Positions 1 through 8,685 of a stretch of DNA of 64,000 bases are shown here, piece by piece. Made by a program: the position numbers and the translations under genes. Source of the stretch: Blastococcus haudaquaticus (GTDB lineage Bacteria; Actinomycetota; Actinomycetes; Mycobacteriales; Geodermatophilaceae); NCBI RefSeq assembly GCF_900230285.1, contig NZ_OCNK01000003.1:868001-932000 (forward strand), given 5' to 3'. Under the pieces are notes generated by a model. The model searched no databases. It was not told where the DNA came from and saw only the letters and a program-made list of their open reading frames with translations. How positions within the stretch are numbered: position 1 is the first letter of the stretch; every line of letters starts with the position of its first letter.

Positions 1-2
1 AC

Positions 3-254
3 GTGCAGGGCTCCACCGTCCAGCTGGACCCGGACCGCGGCTTCCGCGGCGCCGCGGTCACGGACGTCATGGCGATCCTCGGCCTGGTCTTCGCCGTCGT
101 CCTCTTCCCCCTCGGCATCGTCTTCAGCGCCCTCGGCCTCCGCAACACCCGACGCGACGGCACCCGCGGACGCGGCCTCGCCCTCGCCGGGATGACCGTG
201 TCCCTCCTGGTGGCGGGGACCATCGTGCTGCTCGTGGCACTGACCGGCCTGTGA
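3..254 (+). CDS. DUF4190-type small membrane protein, 5' end uncertain
   Basis: This frame is open from the window edge, so the gene may begin upstream; GTG at 3 and ATG at 69 are the only starts visible. The product has two hydrophobic segments (about residues 23-45 and 62-82) joined by a short basic loop containing GLRNTRRDGTRGRGLALAG. That pattern of two helices with a Gly/Arg-rich middle is typical of DUF4190 proteins, which are small actinobacterial membrane proteins of unknown function. A more N-terminal soluble part, often proline-rich in this family, would lie outside the window. The assignment rests on pattern alone. Confidence 0.6.
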   Translation: MQGSTVQLDPDRGFRGAAVTDVMAILGLVFAVVLFPLGIVFSALGLRNTRRDGTRGRGLALAGMTVSLLVAGTIVLLVALTGL

Positions 255-445
255 GCACCGAGGTGAGGGAACGAGGTCCCGCGGTGCCCTCGACCGTTCC
301 TGACCCGGCGAGCGTCGTCGCCGCCCGCCAGCTCGCCGAGGAGGCGCACCAGCGCCGTCCGCACGTCCGCCGGTCCCGGCCTCTGAAGCTCCGGCCACTC
401 CGTCCCCGACCGGGCCCGCCGGCCGGCACCGGAGCCGCCGGATAG
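251..445 (+). CDS. Hypothetical Arg/Pro-rich short protein
   Basis: A 64-residue frame begins with GTG overlapping the previous stop in a GTGA arrangement, which is a common coupling pattern in this genome. The product is rich in Arg and Pro, has no membrane segment or recognisable motif, and could be a chance frame in GC-rich DNA. I list it because the overlap is real and because otherwise 255-555 would hold no gene. I see no function. Confidence 0.25.
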   Translation: MSTEVRERGPAVPSTVPDPASVVAARQLAEEAHQRRPHVRRSRPLKLRPLRPRPGPPAGTGAAG

Positions 446-555
446 CGACCGCCGGCGCCGTCGCGGTGCAACGCGTTGCGCCGCTCTGGACGCCCGACAC
501 CGACCACGCCACACTCCGCTGACCAGCACCGGACGACGACGTCACGGAGGTCGGC

Positions 556-2055
556 ATGGCGTATCCGTTCGACCGCAGCGGCATCGAGACGGGCCCGGAC
601 GGAATCCGCCGGTACGCCAACCTCCCGCAGAACCTCCTGGCGCTCCTGAGATCGGCGGTCGACGGCCGGCCGGACGGCGAGGCGCTGGTCGAGCTCGGCG
701 GCGAGCGGGTCACCTACCGGCAGCTGTGGGACCGCGCCGCCCGCGTCGCCGGCGGCCTGCGCGCGGCAGGCGTCCAGCCGGGGGACCGCGTCGCCAACCG
801 CCTGCCCAACGGCAACGACTGGGTCTACGGGTTCTGGGGCACGCTGCTCGCCGGCGCCGTCGTCGTCCCGGTGAACACCCGCTTCGCCGAGCCCGAGGTC
901 CGCTACGTCCTCGACGACTCCGGCGCCGCCTACGCCTTCGAGCCCGGACAGCCGCTGCCCGACGGCGATCCGCTCGAGACCACCGACCAGGGGCTCACCG
1001 ACCTGGCCGCGATCTTCTACACGAGCGGCACGACCGGCTTCCCCAAGGGTGCGATGACCACCCACGAGAACTTCCTGTCCAACGTCGAGACCTGCCTGCG
1101 CTGCCTCGCCGTCGACCGGTCGGAGCCCGCGTCCACGCTCATCTCGGTGCCGCTGTTCCACGTCACCGGCTGCAACTCCCAGCTCCTGGTGGTCACGGCG
1201 CTGGCCGGGACGTCGGTGATCATGCCGGCGTTCGAGGTGCGGGCCTTCCTCCGCGCCATCCAGGACGAGCGCATCTCGCTGCTCACCACCGTGCCGGCGA
1301 TCTACTGGCTGGCACTGCAGCAGCCGGACTTCGGCGACGTCGACACCTCGTCGGTCCGCTCCCTCAGCTACGGCGGCGCCCCCATCGCCCCCGACCTGGT
1401 GCACCGCATCCAGCAGGCGTTCCCCACCGCCCGGGTCGGCAACGGCTTCGGGCTCACCGAGACCGCGTCCGTCTCCACCTACCTGCCGCACGAGGACGCC
1501 GCCGAACACGCCGACACCGTGGGTTACCCCGCGCCGGTGGTCGACGTGCGGCTGGCCGACCCCGACCCGGTGAGCGGGGTGGGGGAGCTGCTCATCCGCG
1601 GCCCGAACGTCGTCCCCGGGTACTGGCGCAAGCCGGAGCAGACGGCGGAGACGTTCGTCGACGGCTGGCTGCACAGCGGCGACCTGGCCCGCATCGACGA
1701 CGACGGACGCGTCTCGATCGTCGACCGCAAGAAGGACATGATCAACCGCGGCGGGGAGAACGTGTACTGCGTCGAGGTGGAGAACGCGCTGGCCGCCCAC
1801 CCCGACGTGGGCGAGGTCGCCGTCATCGGCGTGCCCGACTCGATGATGGGCGAGAAGGTCGGCGCGGTGGTGGTGCCCCGGCCCGGCCGCACACCCGACG
1901 TCGCGGACCTGACCTCCTTCGCGGCCGAGCACCTGGCCGACTTCAAGGTGCCCCAGTACGTCGTCATCCGGTCCGAGCCGCTGCCCCGCAACCCCGGCGG
2001 CAAGGTGCTCAAGCCCTCCCTGCGCGAGCAGACCGACTGGCCCACCCAGCGCTGA
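556..2055 (+). CDS. Acyl-CoA synthetase, AMP-binding (class I adenylate-forming)
   Basis: This enzyme should activate a carboxylic acid with ATP to an acyl adenylate and then form the CoA thioester in the cytoplasm. The adenylation P-loop FYTSGTTGFPKGA lies near residues 154-166. The hinge VDRKKDMINRGGENVY is near residue 389, and the catalytic C-terminal lysine sits in NPGGKVLK near residue 483. At 499 residues it is slightly shorter than most fatty acid or 4-coumarate CoA ligases, with a compact segment before the P-loop. The ATG is preceded by GGAGG-like sequence (CGGAGGTCGGC). A phosphotriesterase-family hydrolase follows after 23 bases, so the two are probably one transcript and one pathway. 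The acid substrate cannot be read from sequence. Confidence 0.88.
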   Translation: MAYPFDRSGIETGPDGIRRYANLPQNLLALLRSAVDGRPDGEALVELGGERVTYRQLWDRAARVAGGLRAAGVQPGDRVANRLPNGNDWVYGFWGTLLAGAVVVPVNTRFAEPEVRYVLDDSGAAYAFEPGQPLPDGDPLETTDQGLTDLAAIFYTSGTTGFPKGAMTTHENFLSNVETCLRCLAVDRSEPASTLISVPLFHVTGCNSQLLVVTALAGTSVIMPAFEVRAFLRAIQDERISLLTTVPAIYWLALQQPDFGDVDTSSVRSLSYGGAPIAPDLVHRIQQAFPTARVGNGFGLTETASVSTYLPHEDAAEHADTVGYPAPVVDVRLADPDPVSGVGELLIRGPNVVPGYWRKPEQTAETFVDGWLHSGDLARIDDDGRVSIVDRKKDMINRGGENVYCVEVENALAAHPDVGEVAVIGVPDSMMGEKVGAVVVPRPGRTPDVADLTSFAAEHLADFKVPQYVVIRSEPLPRNPGGKVLKPSLREQTDWPTQR

Positions 2056-2078
2056 GACCCGTCCACCGAAGGGAAGAC

Positions 2079-3059
2079 ATGCCCACCGTCGAGACCGTCC
2101 GAGGCCCGATCGACACCGCGGACCTGGGTCCCACGCTCATGCACGAGCACGTGTTCGTGCTCTCCACCGAGCACCTGCAGAACTACGGCGAGAACGACTG
2201 GTGGGACGAGGACGAGCGGGTCGCCGACGCGGTCGAGCAGCTGAACGCCCTCAAGGCGCTCGGCATCGACACGATCGTCGACCCCACGGTGTGGGGGCTG
2301 GGCCGCTACATCCCGCGCGTGCAGCGGGTGGCCGAGCACACCGACCTCAACATCATCGTGGCCACCGGCCTCTACACCTACGACGAGATCCCGCACCAGT
2401 ACGAGCACCGCGGCCCGGGCCTGCTGCTCGACCTCCCGGTCGACCCGATGGTCACCGACTTCACCCGCGACATCCGCGACGGGATCGCCGGCACCGGGGT
2501 CAAGGCGGCGTTCCTCAAGTGCGTGGTGGAGGCCAAGGGCCTGACCCCGGGCGTGGAGCGCAACCTGCGCGCCTGCGCCGCCACCCACCGCGACACCGGC
2601 GCGCCGATCACCGTCCACACCTCCGTCGGCAACCAGGCCGGGCGAATGGCCCTGCAGGTGTTCCGCGACGAGGGCGTCGACCTCACCAAGGTCGTCATCG
2701 GCCACGCCGGCGACAGCAACGACCTCGACTACCTCTCCGAGCTGGCCGACGCCGGCTGCCTGCTCGGGATGGACCGCTTCGGTCTGGACATCTACAACCC
2801 GACGTCGTCGCGGGTGGACACCATCGTCGCCCTCGCCGAGCGCGGTTACGCCGACCGGATGGTGCTGGCCCACGACGCGAGCTGCTACATCGACTACTTC
2901 CCGGGCGCCGAGGCGCAGGCGGCCAAGCAGCAGATCGCGCCGAACTGGAACTACACGCACATCAGCACCGACGTGCTGCCCATGCTGCGCGAGCGGGGCA
3001 TGACCGACGACCAGATCCGGCAGATGCTGGTGGAGGCCCCGCGGCGCTACTTCGAGTGA
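2079..3059 (+). CDS. Phosphotriesterase-family metal-dependent hydrolase
   Basis: A 326-residue TIM-barrel amidohydrolase of the phosphotriesterase family. The expected binuclear metal site is visible: HEH at residues 22-24, a candidate bridging lysine at 147 (FLKCV), histidines at 180 (VHTSVG) and 209 (GHAGD), and aspartate 266 (AHDAS). Family members hydrolyse phosphotriesters, lactones or related esters, and many uncharacterised ones are thought to be lactonases. The gene starts at ATG 2079 after a GAAGGGAAG ribosome binding site and lies 23 bases behind an acyl-CoA synthetase. A reasonable inference is a two-step route in which a lactone or ester is opened and the acid is loaded onto CoA. 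An organophosphate role is possible but has no specific support. Confidence 0.85.
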   Translation: MPTVETVRGPIDTADLGPTLMHEHVFVLSTEHLQNYGENDWWDEDERVADAVEQLNALKALGIDTIVDPTVWGLGRYIPRVQRVAEHTDLNIIVATGLYTYDEIPHQYEHRGPGLLLDLPVDPMVTDFTRDIRDGIAGTGVKAAFLKCVVEAKGLTPGVERNLRACAATHRDTGAPITVHTSVGNQAGRMALQVFRDEGVDLTKVVIGHAGDSNDLDYLSELADAGCLLGMDRFGLDIYNPTSSRVDTIVALAERGYADRMVLAHDASCYIDYFPGAEAQAAKQQIAPNWNYTHISTDVLPMLRERGMTDDQIRQMLVEAPRRYFE

Positions 3060-3092
3060 CCGGGACGGCGCCCCGTCGGGGATCGTGTCGTC

Positions 3093-3533
3093 ATGGCCCC
3101 GCCGCCGTCCGACCAGCCGTCCGGCGACCAACTGCCCGACGACCCGCCGCCCGGCCCCGAGTCGGCCGCGCTGGTGGCGGCCGGCGAGCCCGGTCCGCAC
3201 AACGCCGTCACCGTCGCGGCCGTCTTCTGGACGGCGGTCACCGAACCCGACGGGCCGGACCTCGAGATCCTCGGCCTCGTCGTCACACCGGAGAGCTGGC
3301 AGTGGTGGGGCGACTTCGCCCGCGCCGCCCTCCTGCTGCCCGGCTGCGGCATGGCCTCCGAGGCGCAGCCCTCGGCCGACGACCCCGACGTCGTCTACCT
3401 GAGCTTCCTCCCCGAGGCGGGGGAGGGGGATGCCGTCATCGCGACGCTGGTCTGGCGTCCGGGGCTCGGCGGCTGGCGAGTGCACGCGCTCGGCGAGCGG
3501 GTGCGGCCGGACCACGTGCCGCACGACCGCTGA
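3093..3533 (+). CDS. Hypothetical protein
   Basis: A 146-residue protein with a proline-rich acidic N terminus (about residues 1-30), followed by a compact alpha/beta-looking region rich in Trp, including ESWQWWGDF. It has no signal peptide or membrane segment. It begins 33 bases after the phosphotriesterase-family gene and ends 15 bases before the convergent HerA-like gene. I do not recognise the family. Codon use matches that of its neighbours, which supports a real gene. Confidence 0.6.
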   Translation: MAPPPSDQPSGDQLPDDPPPGPESAALVAAGEPGPHNAVTVAAVFWTAVTEPDGPDLEILGLVVTPESWQWWGDFARAALLLPGCGMASEAQPSADDPDVVYLSFLPEAGEGDAVIATLVWRPGLGGWRVHALGERVRPDHVPHDR

Positions 3534-3548
3534 CCCGGGCCGCCGGGC

Positions 3549-5165
3549 TCACCGGCGACGACGGGTGCCGAAGAGACCGCGGGTGAGCTCCCGGCCCAGC
3601 GCGGACGCGGCCGAGCGGGTGAAGGACCGGAAGGCCGACGAGCCGAGCACCTTCGCCACCAGGTCCTCCTCGGCCGGCTCCGGTGCCCGGCGGCGGGCAC
3701 GGGACCGCGGCGTCGGCGGCGCGTCCGGGATCTCCGGCCACGGGTTCGGGAGTTCCGCCTCGGGAGCCGGCACCGGGGCGGGCGGTGGGGGAGCGAGCCG
3801 GGCGGCCAGCCGCTCGTAGGCAGAGTCGCGGTCCACCGGCTCGCCGTACTTCGGCCAGAGCGGCGAGGCGGCGACGGCCGCCGTCAGCACGGCCGGATCG
3901 ACCGGTGCCATGAGTGACCGCGGGGCGCGCAGCATGGTCGCGGCGACGGGCGTGGGGGAGCCGCGCTCGGACAGCACGGTCACCGCGGCCTCGCCGGTGC
4001 CGAGCGACGTCAGCAGCTCCTCGAGGTCGTAGTCCTCGCTCTTCGGGAACGTGGACACCGTCTTGCGGAGGGCCTTCGCGTCCTCGGGGGTGAAGGTGCG
4101 CAGCGCGTGCTGCACGCGGTTGCCGAGCTGCCCCAGAACCGCGCTCGGCACGTCCGTCGGGTTCTGGGTGACGAAGAAGATGCCGACGCCCTTGGAGCGG
4201 ATGAGCCGCACGGTCTGGGTCACCGACTCGAGGAACGCCTTGCTCGCGCCGCTGAACAGCAGGTGTGCCTCGTCGAAGAAGAAGACGAGCTTGGGCTTGT
4301 CCAGGTCGCCGACCTCGGGCAGCTCCTCGAACAGCTCGGCGAGCAGCCACATGAGGAAGGTCGAGAACAGCGCCGGCCGGTCCTGGACGGCGGCCAGCTC
4401 GACGGCGCTGATCACCCCCTGGCCGTCGGCGGTGGTCCGCATGATGTCGGCGGGCTCCCACTCCGGTTCCCCGAAGAAGACGTCCCCGCCGATCTCCTCC
4501 AGGCCGATGAGGTTGCGCAGGATGACGCCCGCGGTGGCCGGCGAGAGCCCGCCGAGGTTCTTCAGCTCCGGCTTGCCCTCGTCGCTGATCAGCCAGCTGA
4601 CGACCGACCGCAGGTCCTTGAGGTCCAGCAGCGGCAACCCCGCGTCGTCGGCGTAGTGGAAGATCAGGCCGAGGGAGCTCTCCTGCGTCGGGTTGAGGTC
4701 GAGCACCTTGGACAGCAGCACCGGGCCGAAGCCGGTCATGGTGGCCCGCACCGGCACGCCGGGCCCGATCCCGCCCAGGGACAGGAACTCCACCGGGTAG
4801 CCGGTGGGCGTCCAGGCGTCACCTGTCTGCTCTGCCCGGGCGGCGACCCGCTCGCCGGTCGCGCCGGGCTGGGCCAGCCCGCTCAGGTCGCCCTTGATGT
4901 CGGCCAGGACCACCGGCACCCCGGCGGCCGACAGCTGCTCGGCCATCACCTGCAACGTCTTCGTCTTTCCCGTGCCCGTCGCGCCCGCGACGAGGCCGTG
5001 CCGGTTGAGCATCGCCAGCGGCAGCCGCACCCCAGCCGCGGGATCAGTCACACCGGCGTGCATCACCGACCCGAGCTCCAGGGCTCTGCCCGCGGTGGCG
5101 TAGGCGGCGGCGATGCGCGCCTGGACTCCGGCCCCTGCTCCGTCTGCTGCTCCCGGCTCGGTCAC
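3549..5165 (-). CDS. HerA-like ATPase, DUF853 family
   Basis: A 538-residue RecA-fold ATPase resembling the C-terminal part of HerA, grouped as DUF853. Walker A GATGTGKT is at residues 61-68 and Walker B with FFFDEAHLL near residue 298; a later RSKGVGIFFVTQNPTD segment matches the sensor region of the family. The C-terminal 80 residues are proline-rich and then basic. I chose GTG 5165 because homologous sequence begins there and a TACGGT -10 box lies six bases upstream; the frame stays open further upstream but is low-complexity. Its role is unknown; relatives are often called DNA double-strand-break repair helicases by analogy, and no NurA partner is present here. Confidence 0.85.
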   Translation of the reverse strand: MTEPGAADGAGAGVQARIAAAYATAGRALELGSVMHAGVTDPAAGVRLPLAMLNRHGLVAGATGTGKTKTLQVMAEQLSAAGVPVVLADIKGDLSGLAQPGATGERVAARAEQTGDAWTPTGYPVEFLSLGGIGPGVPVRATMTGFGPVLLSKVLDLNPTQESSLGLIFHYADDAGLPLLDLKDLRSVVSWLISDEGKPELKNLGGLSPATAGVILRNLIGLEEIGGDVFFGEPEWEPADIMRTTADGQGVISAVELAAVQDRPALFSTFLMWLLAELFEELPEVGDLDKPKLVFFFDEAHLLFSGASKAFLESVTQTVRLIRSKGVGIFFVTQNPTDVPSAVLGQLGNRVQHALRTFTPEDAKALRKTVSTFPKSEDYDLEELLTSLGTGEAAVTVLSERGSPTPVAATMLRAPRSLMAPVDPAVLTAAVAASPLWPKYGEPVDRDSAYERLAARLAPPPPAPVPAPEAELPNPWPEIPDAPPTPRSRARRRAPEPAEEDLVAKVLGSSAFRSFTRSAASALGRELTRGLFGTRRRR

Positions 5166-5171
5166 AGCGGG

Positions 5172-5177
5172 ACCGTA
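5172..5177 (-). promoter_or_regulatory. -10 element, leaderless HerA-like gene
   Basis: On the minus strand TACGGT matches the actinobacterial TANNNT -10 consensus and ends six bases before the GTG start, so transcription should begin at or next to the start codon. No clear -35 or ribosome binding site is seen. Confidence 0.5.
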
Positions 5178-5334
5178 GCGGCCGGCGCGGCTCCCGGCCG
5201 GGGACCGGTGCGACTTTCCATGGCGCGCCATGGAATGGCATGAGCCTCTCTGGCGTGGGGTAGGCCCGGGCGGCCAGCGAGGTGCCGGGAAACAGTCTGC
5301 GGTCTCGCTGCACCTCTCATCGGAGTTCTCCGGC

Positions 5335-5997
5335 ATGCGCATGTTGTCCCGGCTCACCCTCGTCCCAGCGGCAGTGCTCGGCGCTGTCCTCCTCACCGCA
5401 GCACCCGCCCTCGCCGCGCCGTCCGAGCAGGACACCGCCTGGATGCAGCTGGCCCACCAGAGCAACCTCACCGAGATCGCCGCGGGTACTGCGGCTCAGC
5501 AGCAGGCGACCACCCAGGAGGTGAAGGACCTGGGCGCGATGTTCATCCAGATGCACACCGAGCTGGACACGGCGCTCACGCAGGCCGCCCAGCAGCTGGG
5601 GGTGCAGCTGCCGGCCGAGCCCAGCCCGGAGCAGAAGCAGCAGCTCGCCGCCGTCCAGGCCAACACGGGCCAGGCGTTCGACACCGCCTGGATCGCCCAG
5701 CAGATCGGCTCGCACAGCACCACGCTCGCGGCGACGCAGAAGGAGCTGGCGTCCGGTTCCGACGAGACGGTCCTGACCCTGGCGCGCACGTCCACGCCGG
5801 TGGTCCAGCAGCACCTCGTCGAGCTCCGGACGGTGGCCGCGAAGTACGGCGTCCCGACGTCGGTGCCCGGCGGCACCGGTGGCCAGGCCGCTGACGACGG
5901 CACGATGGGTCTCGGCTGGGGCCTCGCCGGTCTCGGCGCGGTGGCGATCGGCGCCGGCGCCTTCGGCCTGGTGCGCCGTCGCTCGACGGTTGCCTGA
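5335..5997 (+). CDS. Secreted DUF4142 protein with C-terminal membrane anchor
   Basis: A 220-residue exported protein. It has a signal peptide with a hydrophobic core and an ALAAPS cleavage region near residue 27, then a helical DUF4142 domain (about 35-170; ferritin-like four-helix family of unknown function). A Gly-rich linker follows, then a hydrophobic helix (about 191-212) ending in RRR. The C-terminal layout resembles a cell-wall sorting signal, but no LPXTG is present; the nearest sequence is VPGGTGG. ATG 5335 follows a GGAG. The sortase gene begins eight bases after the stop codon, so this protein is the obvious candidate substrate. An alternative is simple membrane anchoring. Confidence 0.8.
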   Translation: MRMLSRLTLVPAAVLGAVLLTAAPALAAPSEQDTAWMQLAHQSNLTEIAAGTAAQQQATTQEVKDLGAMFIQMHTELDTALTQAAQQLGVQLPAEPSPEQKQQLAAVQANTGQAFDTAWIAQQIGSHSTTLAATQKELASGSDETVLTLARTSTPVVQQHLVELRTVAAKYGVPTSVPGGTGGQAADDGTMGLGWGLAGLGAVAIGAGAFGLVRRRSTVA

Positions 5998-6004
5998 CCG
6001 ACGC

Positions 6005-6661
6005 ATGACCGCCCCGCGACGCCGGACCCTCATCGGTCTGGTGGTCGCGGGGCTGCTGCTCGTCGGCTCGGGGCTGGCCCTGACCCTCGCCTCGCCCCGG
6101 GCCGACGCCCAGGCCTTCGGTCCACCGCCGGTTCCGCCGTCCCGGTCCGCGGACCGGCCGACCGCGAACCCGCCGGCGCCGGAACCCACTGATCCCGCAC
6201 CGCTGCCCGAGGTGCCTGCCGCGCCGGTCGGGATCTCGCTCCCGCTGACCCCGGGTCCCGTTCCCCTGGTCCCCGTCGGCGTCCTCGACACCGGCGCCCT
6301 GCTGCTCCCCGAGCGGCCGTCCGTCCTGGGTTGGTACGCCGCGGGCGCGCTACCAGGCAGCCCGTCCGGCACCGTCGTCGTCGCCGGGCACGTCGACTCG
6401 GCCGAGTTCGGCGCCGGCCCCCTGGAGACCCTCCTCGAGGTCGGCATCGGGGACGCCGTCGAGCTGACCGACGCCGCGGGCGGCACCCACCGGTACGCGG
6501 TCGAGTCGCGGACCTCGTACCCGAAGTCGGCACTGCCGCGAGAGCTGTTCCGCGCCGACGGACCACCCCGCCTGGCCCTGGTCACCTGCGGCGGCGCCTT
6601 CGACGAGGGCACCGGCCAGTACGCCGACAACGTCGTCGTCCTCGCCGTGCCCGCGCACTGA
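6005..6661 (+). CDS. Sortase, actinobacterial class E/F type
   Basis: A 218-residue sortase with an N-terminal membrane helix (about residues 8-30), a Pro-rich linker (about 37-85) and the sortase barrel. The catalytic histidine is H129 in VVAGHVDS and the cysteine C195 in LVTCGG. The position 12 residues after the cysteine, where many class F sortases have arginine in YRDN, reads YADN (A207), so the third catalytic residue is missing or supplied elsewhere. It follows a DUF4142 protein with a sorting-signal-like tail after a 7-base gap and is probably co-transcribed. It would act on the outer face of the membrane. The class assignment is by motif spacing only. Confidence 0.82.
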   Translation: MTAPRRRTLIGLVVAGLLLVGSGLALTLASPRADAQAFGPPPVPPSRSADRPTANPPAPEPTDPAPLPEVPAAPVGISLPLTPGPVPLVPVGVLDTGALLLPERPSVLGWYAAGALPGSPSGTVVVAGHVDSAEFGAGPLETLLEVGIGDAVELTDAAGGTHRYAVESRTSYPKSALPRELFRADGPPRLALVTCGGAFDEGTGQYADNVVVLAVPAH

Positions 6662-6677
6662 GACCGGCTCCGGCCGC

Positions 6678-7625
6678 TCAGCGCGGCAGGTGCTGCCAGT
6701 CCCGCGGCGAGAGCCCGAAGGCCGCACGGAAACGTCGTGCGAAGTGGCTCGGGTCGGAGAAGCCGCAGGCCTGCGCCACCGAGGCGATGGCCCGTTGCCG
6801 GCCCGCCGGGGCGGCGAGGAGCGCGCGAGCCTCCTCCAGCCTCCGGCCGATGATCCACTGCTCCAGGCTCAGCCCCGCCTCCGCGCACGACCGGTAGAGC
6901 AGGCGGACCGAGACGTTGTGCGCCCGCGCGATCCGCTCCGGCGTCAGGTCGGGCTCGGCGAGGTGCTGCTGGGCGTAGACGAGCACCCGGCTCACCAGCG
7001 TCTCCGCCCGCACCTGTGGCCGGATCGCGACGTCGCCGGCGGCGGACACCAGAAGTGCCCGGACCAGCTCGGTCGTCGCCCGCCCCAGGGATGCCGCACC
7101 CGGGTCCAGGGACAGCTGCTCGGCCCGGTCGGCCAGCCGTTGCAGGTGGGCGCGCACGAGCCCGTGCAGTGGGCTCGCCCGAAGGCGGGGACCCGCTCGC
7201 CGCACGACGTCTACCGGCAGTGCCAGGTGCTCGTACGGGATCTGGAAGGCGCGCGACCCGCCCCAGCCGCCCCAGGAGAAGGCGTAGGGGCCGGTCAGGT
7301 CGCTCAGCATCAGCGAGTCGTCCCGGACGGCGGACTCGGCGTCGAACTGGCTGAACCGGCCCACCCCACTGGCCTGGAAGGCGAGCGCGACGACCGGCGT
7401 CGCCTCCATGCGCAGGTGACGTGACGTGCGCAGCAGCCGGAAGCCGGTCGAGTCCGCCGTGAACAGGTTGGCGGAGCCGAACTCCCACAGGTGCATGCGT
7501 GCCCGGACCCCGCCGGACGGGTCCTCGTGGTCGATGCGGCAGGGCACCGAGGCCTCGCCCATGGCGGCGCGGAAGGCGTCGACGCGCTCGGCGCGCGGTA
7601 CGGCCGCGGTGTCGAGGAGGAGCAT
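6678..7625 (-). CDS. AraC-family transcriptional regulator
   Basis: A 315-residue regulator. The N-terminal two thirds resemble the cupin-like AraC_binding_2 domain (AFSWGGWGG region), and the C terminus (about 205-315) has the double helix-turn-helix: LTPERIARAHNVSVRLLYR and then SVAQACGFSDPSHFARRFR. It ends in the typical FGLSPRDWQ. Start ATG 7625 is chosen from the MLLLDTAAV N terminus. It is divergent from two alpha/beta hydrolase genes across 225 bases, so it may control them. The effector is unknown. Confidence 0.88.
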   Translation of the reverse strand: MLLLDTAAVPRAERVDAFRAAMGEASVPCRIDHEDPSGGVRARMHLWEFGSANLFTADSTGFRLLRTSRHLRMEATPVVALAFQASGVGRFSQFDAESAVRDDSLMLSDLTGPYAFSWGGWGGSRAFQIPYEHLALPVDVVRRAGPRLRASPLHGLVRAHLQRLADRAEQLSLDPGAASLGRATTELVRALLVSAAGDVAIRPQVRAETLVSRVLVYAQQHLAEPDLTPERIARAHNVSVRLLYRSCAEAGLSLEQWIIGRRLEEARALLAAPAGRQRAIASVAQACGFSDPSHFARRFRAAFGLSPRDWQHLPR

Positions 7626-7850
7626 CCGGCCTTCCTGGAGTCGGGGGCAGGCGCGGCAGTGGTGCGCAGGTCGGGCCGCTGACGCCGCCGAGCGTGGCAG
7701 AGGCCGTCGCCACGCGGAACGTCCCGACGCGCGAAACCTGCGTGCAGCGTGGGTCCGGAACCGTGCAGCGACAGCACATAGGCACCGGTCCCGCGCTGCC
7801 AGGCTCCGTCCATACGGATGCACGGACAACTGATCCACGCGGAGAGCGGC

Positions 7851-8672
7851 ATGGGCCTCGTCACCACCCCGGACGGCACCGACATCTTCTACAAGGACTG
7901 GGGGAGCGGTCAGCCCGTCGTCTTCAGCCACGGCTGGCCGCTCAACGCGGACGCCTGGGACGGCTCGGCGCACGTCATGGCCTCGAACGGCTTCCGGACG
8001 ATCGCCCACGACCGGCGTGGTCACGGGCGGTCGAGCCAGACGTGGCACGGCCACGACATGGACACCTACGCCGACGACCTCGCCGCGCTGATCGACTCCC
8101 TCGACCTGCACGACGTGATCCTCGTCGGGCACTCCACGGGCGGCGGCGAGGTGACCCGGTACCTCGGCCGGCACGGCACCGGGCGGGTGGCCAAGGCCGT
8201 GCTGCTGGGAGCGGTCCCGCCGCTGATGCTCCGCACCGATGCCAACCCGGAGGGGCTGCCGATCGCGGCCTTCGACGCCATCCGCGCGGGGGTGACCGGC
8301 GACCGCTCGCAGTTCTACAAGGACCTCGCCGTCCCCTTCTACGGCATGAACCGTGAGGGGGCGCAGATCTCGCAGGGCGTCGTCGACGCGTTCTGGCTGT
8401 GGAGCATGCAGGTCGGGCTGAAGGGCGCCCTGGACTGCATCCGCGCCTTCTCCGAGACCGACTTCACCGACGACCTGCGCCAGATCGACGTGCCGGTGCT
8501 GGTCGCCCACGGCGACGACGACCAGATCGTCCCGTTCCTCGCCTCGGCACCGAAGACGGCCGATCTGCTCAAGGACGCGCAGCTGAAGGTCTACCCCGGG
8601 GCGCCGCACGGCTTCACCGGGGCGCTCGAACAGGAGTTCACCGCTGACCTGCTCGCCTTCGCGCGGGCCTGA
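7851..8672 (+). CDS. Alpha/beta hydrolase, non-haem chloroperoxidase/arylesterase type
   Basis: A 273-residue alpha/beta hydrolase. The nucleophile elbow is GHSTGG with Ser95; the oxyanion region [11 protein letters not shown] and the catalytic histidine in YPGAPHGF are typical of the family called non-haem chloroperoxidases, which are really esterases with perhydrolase side activity. ATG 7851 was chosen over 7818 because GGAGAG lies five bases upstream. A second alpha/beta hydrolase follows after 13 bases and a divergent AraC regulator precedes it. The substrate is unknown. Confidence 0.88.
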   Translation: MGLVTTPDGTDIFYKDWGSGQPVVFSHGWPLNADAWDGSAHVMASNGFRTIAHDRRGHGRSSQTWHGHDMDTYADDLAALIDSLDLHDVILVGHSTGGGEVTRYLGRHGTGRVAKAVLLGAVPPLMLRTDANPEGLPIAAFDAIRAGVTGDRSQFYKDLAVPFYGMNREGAQISQGVVDAFWLWSMQVGLKGALDCIRAFSETDFTDDLRQIDVPVLVAHGDDDQIVPFLASAPKTADLLKDAQLKVYPGAPHGFTGALEQEFTADLLAFARA

Positions 8673-8685
8673 GAGGAACGCAGAG

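Noticed and set aside
124-1932. A minus-strand open frame of about 600 codons at the left end
   Set aside because: It is antisense to the acyl-CoA synthetase, which has complete motifs, and its own product shows no domain.
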